From: Alkalihalobacterium sp048323755
GTDB lineage: Bacteria > Bacillota > Bacilli > Bacillales > Bacillaceae_F
Length of the DNA: 28,316 nt
Direction of reading: 5' to 3'
Assembly: GCF_048323755.1 (NCBI RefSeq)
Contig: NZ_JBLWFS010000038.1
Location: 1 to 28,316 of the forward strand
Shown piece after piece: positions 16,548-24,666 of the stretch. A program made the translations under genes and the position numbers. A model generated the notes under the pieces. The model saw nothing but the letters and a program-made list of their open reading frames with translations, was not told the origin of the DNA and did not search any database. Every line of letters begins with the position of its first letter. Position 1 is the first letter of the stretch.

Positions 16548-17408
16548 ATGACAATGGAAATTTCTCTAGAAGACGCTGATTTAGATGTGGAAAGAATAGA
16601 GATTGAATTATTACTAGAAGGTATTTATCGTCATTATGGATTTGATTTTAGAAATTATGCATACTCTTCGGTAAAACGAAGAGTATGGCATCGGGTCCGT
16701 GCTGAACATCTAAAAACAATTTCTGAATTACAATCGAAAGTGCTACATGACCCAGTCGTCTTAAAATGTTTTCTAAACGACTTATCTATAAATGTGACAG
16801 AGATGTTTCGTGATCCAAGTTTCTTTAAAGCATTCCGAGAAAAAGTTATTCCATCTTTACGTGATTTACCGTTCATTCGTATATGGCATGCGGGGTGTTC
16901 ATCGGGGGAAGAAGCATATTCTATGGCCATCTTATTACTTGAAGAAGGATTATTTGATAAAACAAAAATATATGCTACTGATATGAATGAAGACATTTTA
17001 GAAAAGGCGAGAGAAGCAAGAATACCGTTAAGCTATATGCAACTTTATACGAAAAACTATCAGCAAGCTGGAGGACGTAAGGAGTTTTCAGAATATTATA
17101 CAGCACATCATGACTTCGTTCTTCTGCGACCTATGCTTAAGAAAAATATCGTATTTGCCCACCATAACTTAGTCACAGATCATTCCTTTAATGAATTTCA
17201 TGTGATCATATGTCGTAACGTGTTAATCTATTTTAATACTTCATTAAAAAATAGAGTTTATGAACTTTTTTATCATAGTTTAAGTGATGGTGGTTATTTA
17301 GGCTTAGGAAATAAAGAGACACTAACTACTGGTGACACTTCACACTTCTATCAAGAAATCGATAGGGATGAGAAGATATACATTAAAGGGGCTCCCAAAA
17401 AACGCTAA
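16548..17408 (+). CDS. CheR-type protein-glutamate O-methyltransferase
   Basis: 286 residues. An N-terminal helical CheR_N domain (about 15-75) is followed by the SAM-binding domain. Motifs: INVTEMFRDP (81-90), WHAGCSSGEEAYSMA (113-127), IYATDMNEDIL and the CheR signature CRNVLIYFN (222-230). CheR enzymes methylate glutamates of chemoreceptor coiled coils. No chemoreceptor and no CheB methylesterase is encoded here. The gene starts 7 nt after the hybrid kinase stop, with GAGG at the kinase stop, so the two are translated from one message. A substrate other than a classical chemoreceptor, perhaps the kinase itself, is inferred. It could alternatively be a scaffold, as in CheB/CheR-associated kinase modules of other bacteria. 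Confidence 0.92.
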   Translation: MTMEISLEDADLDVERIEIELLLEGIYRHYGFDFRNYAYSSVKRRVWHRVRAEHLKTISELQSKVLHDPVVLKCFLNDLSINVTEMFRDPSFFKAFREKVIPSLRDLPFIRIWHAGCSSGEEAYSMAILLLEEGLFDKTKIYATDMNEDILEKAREARIPLSYMQLYTKNYQQAGGRKEFSEYYTAHHDFVLLRPMLKKNIVFAHHNLVTDHSFNEFHVIICRNVLIYFNTSLKNRVYELFYHSLSDGGYLGLGNKETLTTGDTSHFYQEIDRDEKIYIKGAPKKR

Positions 17409-17484
17409 CTGCTAGCCATAACCTAAATTCTAGACACGATGGCCGAAGAACATAAAACTACTAAGGAAACTGAGGGATAAAGAT

Positions 17485-19077
17485 ATGGTGAATGGGGAGA
17501 AAGTAGATATACTGTTAGTAGATGATCGACCTGAAAACCTTATTGCACTAGAAGCTGTTCTTGCGTCACCTTCCTATAATCTTATTAAAGCTGACTGTGG
17601 GGAAGAAGCTTTAAAATATGTCTTACAATATGATTTTGCAGTAATTTTATTAGATGTACAAATGCCAGGGCTAAATGGATTTGAAACGGCTGAATTAATT
17701 AAACAACGGAAAACCTCAATGCATATTCCAATCATTTTTATTACCGCATTAAGCAAAGCATCTGAACACGTTTCTAAAGGGTACTCAGCGGGTGCAGTTG
17801 ATTATATCTTTAAACCATTTAATCCAAGTTTATTACGAAGTAAGGTAGAGGCGTTTGTTGATTTATATAGAAATAGAAAAGAGATTGAAGCACAACGGAA
17901 TGAATTAGAAATACAGACCGCGGATTTAAAGCAAAAGTATTTGAACTTAGAAGTGATCATCGCTGATAAAACCAAAGAGTTACTCTTAGCAAATGAAGAA
18001 TTGCAAGTTTCTCAAGAAAGTTTTCGGAAAATATTTCATTGTAGCCCTAACTTGATGTCCATCCGGTCGCTATACGATAAAAGGTATCTACAAGTAAACA
18101 AAATATGGTCTGAGGTTATTGGGTATGAATTAGAAGAATTAGAAGGTGAACTCGATAATTTATTGCAGATTGAACCGGAAGCATCAGAGGAGTTTAGCAA
18201 TGATATACATTCTTTAGATTTACATGATGGATTATACAATGAACAAGTAACGTATGTTACGAAGAACGGAGAAACAAGAGATGGTCTACTTTCTACAGAA
18301 CAAGTGTATATCAACGGTGAGCCCTGTATTATAAGTGTGATAACGGATGTGACAGAGTCGGTAAAAATGCAAAAAGAAATTACTCGTTTAGATCGGTTGA
18401 ATTTAGTTGGAGAAATGGCAGCTGGGATCGCTCATGAAATACGTAATCCGATGACGACAGTACTTGGCTTTTTACAACTTTCAAAAAAACAACAAGAATA
18501 TCCTACCCCAATCGAGTATATTGACTTAATGATTGGTGAATTAGAGCGAGCAAATGGAATTATTACAGAGTTTCTGGCGTTAGCAAAAGATAAAGCAACA
18601 GATCCTCGTCTTGAAAATTTAAATGGAATCATTTATGCATTACACCCATTGTTGCAGGCCGAGGGGATGTTAGGAAATAAAAATGTTAATCTGGATTTAG
18701 AAGACGGCCCTCTATTATTCATTGACGAAAAAGAAATTAGGCAACTTATATTAAATATTGCTTTAAATGGACTTGAAGCGATGCCTTTAGGTGGACAACT
18801 TACGATTCGTACTTATGTTGAAAGTGACAAAGCCATATTAAAAATTATCGATGAGGGTCCAGGGATAGAACCAGACGTACTAAAAAATATCGGCACACCT
18901 TTTTTTACTACAAAAGATAAAGGGACAGGTCTAGGTTTAGCGATATGTTACAGTATTGCAGCGAGGAATCGAGCTAATATCGAAATTGATACGAGTGAAA
19001 AGGGGACGACGTTTATCGTAACTTTTCAACAAAGCATGCGATTATGTAAAGACCCCGAGAATACTACAAATATATAG
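17485..19077 (+). CDS. Response regulator-PAS-histidine kinase fusion
   Basis: 530 residues, no membrane helix. An N-terminal receiver (about 7-122) has Asp57 in LLDVQMPG and Lys110 in FKPF. A coiled coil (125-175) and a PAS domain (about 178-295, FRKIFHCSPNLMSI) follow. The kinase has phospho-His317 in AAGIAHEIRNP, the N-box LNIALNGLEAMP, and the G boxes IDEGPGIEP and GTGLGLAI. The AAGIAHEIRNP...GFLQL box resembles the sporulation kinases KinA/KinB/KinC/KinD, so the downstream partner could be a Spo0F-like receiver (inference). It lies 76 nt after cheR without a terminator and is probably co-transcribed. GAGGG lies 8 nt before ATG. The receiver may take phosphate from the upstream hybrid kinase. 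Confidence 0.9.
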   Translation: MVNGEKVDILLVDDRPENLIALEAVLASPSYNLIKADCGEEALKYVLQYDFAVILLDVQMPGLNGFETAELIKQRKTSMHIPIIFITALSKASEHVSKGYSAGAVDYIFKPFNPSLLRSKVEAFVDLYRNRKEIEAQRNELEIQTADLKQKYLNLEVIIADKTKELLLANEELQVSQESFRKIFHCSPNLMSIRSLYDKRYLQVNKIWSEVIGYELEELEGELDNLLQIEPEASEEFSNDIHSLDLHDGLYNEQVTYVTKNGETRDGLLSTEQVYINGEPCIISVITDVTESVKMQKEITRLDRLNLVGEMAAGIAHEIRNPMTTVLGFLQLSKKQQEYPTPIEYIDLMIGELERANGIITEFLALAKDKATDPRLENLNGIIYALHPLLQAEGMLGNKNVNLDLEDGPLLFIDEKEIRQLILNIALNGLEAMPLGGQLTIRTYVESDKAILKIIDEGPGIEPDVLKNIGTPFFTTKDKGTGLGLAICYSIAARNRANIEIDTSEKGTTFIVTFQQSMRLCKDPENTTNI

Positions 19078-19087
19078 TTTTACTACA

Positions 19088-19116
19088 AAACATAATCCAT
19101 GGGGTTATGTTTTTTT
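19088..19116 (+). terminator. Terminator of the signalling cluster
   Basis: AAACATAATCC pairs with GGGTTATGTTT (one T/G wobble), followed by a T-run, 11 nt after the kinase stop. Confidence 0.85.
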
Positions 19117-19239
19117 GTTGTTGTGTACCATACAGTTGAAAAAGAAAAATTCATAGATTGGTTAAAGAACGTTAAAACTATCATGGAAATGAAATTAAAT
19201 TGGTATGGGATAACTTAAAAAAGGATTGAGGTACTAAGT

Positions 19240-20193
19240 ATGGATGTAGTGACAATTGGTGAAACAATGGCACTCTTTACACCAGAAACTTCGGGATTGA
19301 TGCGATATGCTCATACTTACTCTCGTAAGTTTGGGGGATCTGAATCGAATGTAGCTATTGGGTTAACCCGGTTAGGGCATCGCTCGGGCTGGATTAGTCG
19401 AATAGGGGACGACGAATTAGGAAAAGCAATGGTCTCGTTTATTCGAGGTGAAGGTGTTGATGTTAGTGAAGTTCAAGTTGAAAAAAGTGCTCAGACAGGA
19501 ATTTACTTTAAGGAATTACGACGTGAAGACGATGTCAGGGTGCTTTACTATCGTAAAAACTCAGCTGCGAGTCGAATGTCTAAAATTGATTTGAACGAAG
19601 AATATATTGCTCAAGCAAAATATCTTCATATTACAGGAATTACACCGGCTTTGAGTGATAGTTGTTATGAAATGTTAAAAGAAGCTGTTCATCTAGCAAA
19701 GCAAAACCGAGTAACTGTTGTTTTTGATCCGAATTTAAGAAAAACACTATGGTCTGAAGAAAAAGCGAGACAAGTACTAATTGAGTTTGTAAAGGAAAGT
19801 GATATCGTTCTTCCTGGTATTGCGGAAGGGAAATTTTTATATGGAGTAGACGATCCGCAACAGGTAGGGGAACGCTTTTTGGAAGATGGTCCAACAACCT
19901 GTGTTTTAAAGTTAGGACCAAGAGGGGCTCAATATTTTACAAGAGAAAAGACAGAATTTGTTCCGAGTTTTACAGTAAAGAAGGTTATTGATCCAGTTGG
20001 CTCAGGCGATGGTTTTTGTAGTGGATTCTTGTCAGGGCTGTTAGAAGGACTTTCTTTATATGATGCTGTAAGACGAGGTAACGGGGTAGGTGCTATGGTC
20101 GCAATGGTAAACGGTGATGTGGAAGGTCTCCCTGATAAACGTGACTTAGAGCTATTCATAAATGAAACAGACAAAGATGATGTCAATCGATAA
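19240..20193 (+). CDS. kdgK: 2-dehydro-3-deoxygluconokinase (KDG kinase), PfkB family
   Basis: 317 residues. PfkB signature 1 appears as FGGSESNVAIGLTRLG (31-46) and signature 2 as DPVGSGDGF (251-259), with catalytic base Asp257 and the GSGD anion hole. FDPNLRKTLW is typical of KDG kinases. The enzyme phosphorylates 2-keto-3-deoxygluconate to KDPG with ATP. It is followed after 16 nt by the KDPG aldolase gene, so the pair completes the lower Entner-Doudoroff branch used for uronates, aldonates and pectin breakdown. GAGG lies about 10 nt before ATG. I found no convincing sigmaA promoter or cre site upstream. KDG as substrate is supported by the aldolase neighbour. Confidence 0.92.
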   Translation: MDVVTIGETMALFTPETSGLMRYAHTYSRKFGGSESNVAIGLTRLGHRSGWISRIGDDELGKAMVSFIRGEGVDVSEVQVEKSAQTGIYFKELRREDDVRVLYYRKNSAASRMSKIDLNEEYIAQAKYLHITGITPALSDSCYEMLKEAVHLAKQNRVTVVFDPNLRKTLWSEEKARQVLIEFVKESDIVLPGIAEGKFLYGVDDPQQVGERFLEDGPTTCVLKLGPRGAQYFTREKTEFVPSFTVKKVIDPVGSGDGFCSGFLSGLLEGLSLYDAVRRGNGVGAMVAMVNGDVEGLPDKRDLELFINETDKDDVNR

Positions 20194-20209
20194 TGGAGGT
20201 TGATCACTT

Positions 20210-20848
20210 ATGGGTTACTTAGATAGGATCAAAGAAAATGGGGTTGTGGCAATTATTCGTGGTGCTGACCCTAAAAATATTTTACATATTGCTAAAGCCC
20301 TTCATGAAGGCGGAATACAAACATTAGAAATAACGGTGGAGACCCCAAAGGTTATGACTTTAATTGAGTCGGTTCGTACCGAATATCCAGATTTAATTGT
20401 AGGTGCAGGAACAGTTCTGGATCCGGAAACGGCTCGAGCAGCAATTCTGGCCGGTTCTCAATTTATTTTTTCTCCAACTGTGAACGAAGAAACAATTCGC
20501 TTAACGAAAAGGTACGGTGTTATTAGTATCCCTGGAGCATTAACACCAACGGAAATTTTAACAGCGTATGAACATGGTGCGGATGTAATTAAAGTTTTTC
20601 CTGCTAACATTTATGGTCCGGGCTATTTAAAGGATGTGCATGGACCGTTGCCGCATATTCCACTGATGCCTACAGGCGGGATTGACTTACATAATGTTGG
20701 AGACTATATTCAAACTGGGGCAGTTGCTGTAGGTCTAGGCAGTGCTCTTGTTAACACGAAGAAAGAAATGACTGACGAGTATTTCGAAGACTTAACGCAA
20801 AAATCAAAATCATTTGTAGAGGCTGTCAGGAAAGCGCGAGAAGTGTAA
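20210..20848 (+). CDS. kdgA: KDPG/KHG aldolase (2-dehydro-3-deoxyphosphogluconate aldolase)
   Basis: 212 residues, TIM-barrel class I aldolase. Arg17 (VVAIIRG), catalytic Glu40 (TLEITVETP) and Schiff-base Lys128 (DVIKVFPA) are present, plus GAGTVLDP and the phosphate-binding MPTGGID. It splits KDPG to pyruvate and glyceraldehyde-3-phosphate. AATGGAGG lies before ATG, 16 nt after kdgK, and a strong hairpin follows, so kdgK-kdgA form a two-gene operon. Length and motifs are normal for the family. Confidence 0.95.
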   Translation: MGYLDRIKENGVVAIIRGADPKNILHIAKALHEGGIQTLEITVETPKVMTLIESVRTEYPDLIVGAGTVLDPETARAAILAGSQFIFSPTVNEETIRLTKRYGVISIPGALTPTEILTAYEHGADVIKVFPANIYGPGYLKDVHGPLPHIPLMPTGGIDLHNVGDYIQTGAVAVGLGSALVNTKKEMTDEYFEDLTQKSKSFVEAVRKAREV

Positions 20849-20878
20849 AGGTGAGGAAAAATGAGAGAATATTGAAGA

Positions 20879-20906
20879 AACCACTAGGAATGTTCCTAGT
20901 GGTTTT
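20879..20906 (+). terminator. Terminator of kdgK-kdgA
   Basis: Perfect 12-bp stem AACCACTAGGAA/TTCCTAGTGGTT with a 2-nt (effectively tetra-) loop, followed by TT AAATTTT, 31 nt after kdgA. It may also slow minus-strand transcripts leaving the gluconokinase gene. Confidence 0.85.
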
Positions 20907-21012
20907 AAATTTTCCTGTCAGTCCTAATTTTAGCAGCCGATAGAATAGAAACGGAAAGTTATTGTTAGGCGCTCGTTATTATCGTTATTATTGATAAGTT
21001 ACAAGTATGCCT

Positions 21013-22542
21013 CTAATGCCGTCTTTGAAAATCACTTATCGTTTTGTAATGAGGTTGTAGAGAAATATAAAGATTTTTAAATGTATGATAGAGGGTTTGA
21101 TAAATTTTATGATTTTCTTCGCTTGGTAAATAAGATGTTTCCATTGGAATAAACTCTTTTATATCTGTCAAAGATTTTTCTTCCCCTACTCCGACGAGTC
21201 CCGTCCATGCAGCACCCCAGGCAGAACTTTGATGACTTTTAGGGACGTGAACTTCTTGTCCGAACACATCTGTTAAAATTTGCAGCCAAAGGGGAGAGCG
21301 TGCAAACCCGCCGCTTGCGAAGATATTTTTAGCAGGACCCGCAAGTCTTTCAAGTGCCTCACTTACTGTTAGTAAACTAAAAATGACACCTTCCATTCCT
21401 GCACGAATAAGGTGTTCCTTTTTATGAGCTAATGTTAATCCGATAAAGCTCCCTCTAGCGTTTGCGTCCCAATACGGGGCACGCTCTCCATTTAAATAAG
21501 GTAAGAACAGTAATCCGTTAGCCCCAGGGTTGACTGTCTTAGCAAGTTGAACAAGTTGTTCATAAGCACTCTTCCCATCTTTTTGCGCTAGGTAAACTTG
21601 ATGCTCACCAACAATCTCCTTTAACCACTGGAGGACAATCCCTCCATTATTTGTAGGCCCGCCCATGATCCAAGAGTCTCTCGTGAAACCATAACAGAAA
21701 ATCTCCTGCAACTCATCAGTTTGAGGTTTGCTAGCCATTTGCCGGATCGCTCCGCTTGTGCCAACTGTAATGGCAACATCCCCTGAATTAATTGCCCCTA
21801 TCCCGAGGTTAGCAAGAGGTCCATCACTTGCACCAATGACAAACTTAGTATCCAACCTTAATCCAGTTTCCTCTACGACTTTACTTGATAGCCCTTCTAA
21901 CACATGAGTTGGAGAAACCGGTGTGGAAAGCTGATCTTTTTGAATACCAGTCATCGCTAAGGCTTGTTCGTCCCATTCGAATGTATGTACATTAAACATT
22001 CCTGTTGCAGACGCAATGGAATAGTCGACAATATATTGATTAAACCATTTCTTAATTAAGTACTCTTTTATTGAAATAAACTTGCTCGCCTTATGGTAAG
22101 GGGCATAATTCGTTTCTTTCATCCAGATCAATTTCATCAATGGTGACATTGGATGGATCGGTGTTCCTGTTTTCATATAGATATCCAGTCCACTTGTTGA
22201 CTTGATTGCTTCTGCTTGTTGAACACTTCTTCCATCCGCCCATGTAATGGAAGGTGAAAGGGCGTTTCCATGTTCGTCCATACAAATGAGAGAATGCATC
22301 GCTGAAGAAATTCCTACAACGAGAATATGATCAGTGGAAGTTACTCCTGCTTCTACTATGGTTTTCAGCGCTTTCTTTGCAGCTGTTTCTATTTCATCAG
22401 GATCTTGTTCCACCCATGATGGTTGAGGGTGATAGACATTATAGGTAACTTCACTTTCTGCTTTTACTGTCCCTTCTTCTTTCGTAAAAAGAACAGCTTT
22501 TGCACTTGTTGTGCCAATATCTAGTCCAATAACATAATTCAC
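21013..22542 (-). CDS. gntK: FGGY-family carbohydrate kinase, probable gluconokinase
   Basis: 509 residues, like B. subtilis GntK (513). The ATPase fold is marked by the phosphate-1 motif GLDIGTTSAKAVLF (6-19), the catalytic-Asp segment VIGASDGPLANLG and the phosphate-2 loop TVGTSGAIR. The FGGY C-terminal signature region is GVIFSLLTVSEAL with FASGGFARSPLW. It phosphorylates gluconate to 6-phosphogluconate; a different aldonate or ketose cannot be excluded from sequence alone. GTG start with AAAGGA about 10 nt upstream. It lies between kdgKA and the divergent TRAP operon, which fits a shared sugar-acid pathway. No gntR, gntP or gntZ is adjacent, unlike the B. subtilis gnt operon. Confidence 0.85.
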   Translation of the reverse strand: MNYVIGLDIGTTSAKAVLFTKEEGTVKAESEVTYNVYHPQPSWVEQDPDEIETAAKKALKTIVEAGVTSTDHILVVGISSAMHSLICMDEHGNALSPSITWADGRSVQQAEAIKSTSGLDIYMKTGTPIHPMSPLMKLIWMKETNYAPYHKASKFISIKEYLIKKWFNQYIVDYSIASATGMFNVHTFEWDEQALAMTGIQKDQLSTPVSPTHVLEGLSSKVVEETGLRLDTKFVIGASDGPLANLGIGAINSGDVAITVGTSGAIRQMASKPQTDELQEIFCYGFTRDSWIMGGPTNNGGIVLQWLKEIVGEHQVYLAQKDGKSAYEQLVQLAKTVNPGANGLLFLPYLNGERAPYWDANARGSFIGLTLAHKKEHLIRAGMEGVIFSLLTVSEALERLAGPAKNIFASGGFARSPLWLQILTDVFGQEVHVPKSHQSSAWGAAWTGLVGVGEEKSLTDIKEFIPMETSYLPSEENHKIYQTLYHTFKNLYISLQPHYKTISDFQRRH

Positions 22543-22662
22543 GATACGTCCGTCCTTTCAGTTAAAAAAAGCTGAGCCCAATAAAAGACAAGTACTTCTC
22601 TCCCTTAATATTAGCGATTTCAATCATTGTATCCGTAATAAAAGGAAATATCTTATTTCTAA

Positions 22663-22772
22663 ATTTCTTTAGTAGAAATGTATAATATTCCTTTCCTAAA
22701 TCAAAATAAGATAAGTGAATTTGAGAATTTATTAGCCTCTGAGCTAAAAAGCAAATGGTTAGTATTAATACT
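22663..22772 (+). promoter_or_regulatory. Divergent gntK/dctP control region with two inverted repeats
   Basis: The intergenic region 22543-22821 contains ATTTCT-TTAGT-AGAAAT (22663-22679) directly before a perfect TATAAT (22681-22686; poor -35). It also holds the 12-bp palindrome AGTATTAATACT (22761-22772), about 50 nt before dctP. Either could bind a regulator of both genes. Assignment is by symmetry and position only; no convincing promoter or cre site was identified. Confidence 0.35.
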
Positions 22773-22821
22773 GGATGAAATGTAATGTTCATCATAATGA
22801 AAAAAACAGGAGGTATTACGG

Positions 22822-23883
22822 GTGAGTTACTTCAAAAAAATTATCACAACGATTTTTATTTTCACTCTGTTTTTTGTTGTTGTTGCTTGTGGTACAGCGC
22901 CAGCTGAGCCAGATGCAGGAGAAGGGACCGCAGGTGAAGCTGCACCTGGTGTACAACGTACGATCCGTGCTGGTATTGGATTAAATGATCAGCATCCTCA
23001 ATATCTTGGTTTACTAAAGTTTAAAGAGTTAGTTGAGGAAAGAACCGATGGATCGATAGTCGTTGAAACGTATCACAGTGGTCAATTAGGGGATGACCGG
23101 TCGATGATGGAAGCGCTGCAACTTGGTACTCAAGAAGTGACTGTTCCATCTACTGCACCAATTGCAGGGTTTGTTCAAGAGTTTACTGTATTTGACTTCC
23201 CATTTTTATTTCCTAGTAATGAAGTGGCCGATGAAGTTTTAGATGGTGAAGTAGGTCAAATGATGTTGGATAAGTTAGATGATCAAAATTTAGTCGGACT
23301 AGCTTATTGGGAAAATGGTTTCCGTGATTTAACGAATGCACGTCGAGCAGTAGCATCAATGGAAGATATGAAAGGGTTATCGATTCGCACGATGGAAAAT
23401 GAACTACACCTTGAAGCGTTTCGTGCATTAGGTGCAAACCCTACACCAATGGCATTCACTGAATTATTTACTGCATTGCAACAAGGTGCTGTAGATGGAC
23501 AAGAAAACCCAGTAGCAACTGTTTATTTACAAGGGTTTCATGAAGTTCAAGACCACATTTCTAACACGCACCACATTTACAGCCCGTTTGTTTTCCTAAT
23601 GTCAAAGACATTCTATGACTCACTGACAGAGGAAGAACAAGAAATTGTGAGAGAGGCAGCTAGGGAAGCTGGCCAACATCAACGTCAATTAAACCGTGAA
23701 GCGAATGAACAGTACTTAGGTGATCTACAAGAAGCTGGTATGACTTTTACTGAAATTGATGAAGAAGCGCGCCAAGAAATGGTTGATACTGTTCAGCCTA
23801 TTTTAGATAAATACGCTGAACGCATTGGTAAAGATATCGTTGATCAAGTATACGAAGCAATACGTGAAGCCCAAGAAGATTAG
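22822..23883 (+). CDS. dctP: TRAP transporter solute-binding lipoprotein, DctP family
   Basis: 353 residues. A signal peptide with lipobox VVVAC (lipidated Cys23) and an acidic linker are followed by a DctP domain. Visible signatures are LGDDRSMMEALQLGTQEV, the ligand-carboxylate Arg region GLSIRTMENELHLEAFRALG and TELFTALQQGAVDGQENP. It binds an organic or sugar acid outside the cell and feeds DctQM. The neighbours suggest gluconate, a uronate or KDG, but the ligand cannot be read from sequence. GTG start with AGGAGG 8 nt upstream. First gene of dctPQM, separated from dctQ by a long hairpin. Confidence 0.93.
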   Translation: MSYFKKIITTIFIFTLFFVVVACGTAPAEPDAGEGTAGEAAPGVQRTIRAGIGLNDQHPQYLGLLKFKELVEERTDGSIVVETYHSGQLGDDRSMMEALQLGTQEVTVPSTAPIAGFVQEFTVFDFPFLFPSNEVADEVLDGEVGQMMLDKLDDQNLVGLAYWENGFRDLTNARRAVASMEDMKGLSIRTMENELHLEAFRALGANPTPMAFTELFTALQQGAVDGQENPVATVYLQGFHEVQDHISNTHHIYSPFVFLMSKTFYDSLTEEEQEIVREAAREAGQHQRQLNREANEQYLGDLQEAGMTFTEIDEEARQEMVDTVQPILDKYAERIGKDIVDQVYEAIREAQED

Positions 23884-23895
23884 TACATTTGAAAT

Positions 23896-23930
23896 AAAGG
23901 GACTTGACTATAAAGGTTTCAAGTCCCTTT
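23896..23930 (+). terminator. Hairpin between dctP and dctQ (attenuator or mRNA stabiliser)
   Basis: Perfect 12-bp stem AAAGGGACTTGA/TCAAGTCCCTTT with an 11-nt loop, 12 nt after dctP. Only three T follow, so read-through is expected. Such hairpins after binding-protein genes often keep the binding protein more abundant than the membrane subunits. Confidence 0.7.
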
Positions 23931-24087
23931 ACTCTAATCATTTCAACGAAGAAACATAAAAGTATATATCTTAACAACGTGATACTGTTTTTACATAGAA
24001 TGATGATTTCAATACAAGGTATATAGTTTTGAGGCTCTTCAAATAGAAATAACTATAAATTGTAACGTAAAAAGTGAGGGGTGCTTA

Positions 24088-24654
24088 GTGTTTGTAGTAA
24101 GGTGGCTAAATGAGCATATTGAGGAAGTGTTCCTCGTTATTTTCTCTATGATTATGGTTGTGGTCATTGCAATGCAAGTTTTTATGAGATATGTCATGGA
24201 AGCTTCCCTTGCCTGGTCTGAAGAATTGGCACGTTATAGCTTTATTTGGTTAGTCTATCTTGGAATTAGCTATGGGGTAAAAAAACAACGTCACATCAAA
24301 GTCGATGTCATGCTCTTATTATTAAAGGACAAAGGTAAAATTATTTTAAATATCATTGCAAACTTATTATTCTTAGGTTTTGCGATTTTCGTCGTTTATT
24401 ATGGGTACGATATTGCTTCTAGGTTGTTAGCCTGGGGGCAACGGTCTCCAGCCCTTCAGCTACCAATGGGGTTAGTTTATATGGCGACACCAATTGGTAT
24501 GGGTCTAACAATTATACGATTAATACAACAACTGATAAAACAAGTGAAATCGTTACTAGGTAAAGAAGTATTTGATGTGAAGACAGAACAAGAGCGTCTA
24601 CTTGATATGCCAGATATTGAAGAAGATATTGAAAGAGGAAAGAATAAATTATAA
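24088..24654 (+). CDS. dctQ: TRAP transporter small permease DctQ
   Basis: 188 residues with four transmembrane helices. Features typical of DctQ are MQVFMRYVMEASLAWSEELA (helix 2 start, with the W-x-EE-x-A motif) and the following RYSFIWLVYLGISYG. QRSPALQLPMGLVYMATPIG spans helix 4. The C-terminal 40 residues are charged and cytoplasmic. GTG start with GAGGGG 7 nt upstream. It lies 204 nt after dctP, a gap containing the hairpin at 23896 and otherwise nothing recognised, and 12 nt before dctM. It supports the large permease in the Na+-driven symporter. Confidence 0.9.
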   Translation: MFVVRWLNEHIEEVFLVIFSMIMVVVIAMQVFMRYVMEASLAWSEELARYSFIWLVYLGISYGVKKQRHIKVDVMLLLLKDKGKIILNIIANLLFLGFAIFVVYYGYDIASRLLAWGQRSPALQLPMGLVYMATPIGMGLTIIRLIQQLIKQVKSLLGKEVFDVKTEQERLLDMPDIEEDIERGKNKL

Positions 24655-24666
24655 AGGGGTATTGAT

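Noticed and set aside
16655..16996. 113-codon minus-strand frame inside cheR
   Set aside because: It lies fully antisense to a conserved methyltransferase gene and its composition is that of a shadow frame.
19117..19239. Catabolite-response (cre) site upstream of kdgK, around GTTAAAGAACGTTAAAAC
   Set aside because: It has the central CG and some symmetry, but the flanks do not fit the cre consensus well enough to call.
22562..22795. 77-codon minus-strand frame in the gntK/dctP intergenic region
   Set aside because: It is AT-rich and Ile/Phe/Leu-heavy with no good ribosome site. It covers the presumed divergent control region.
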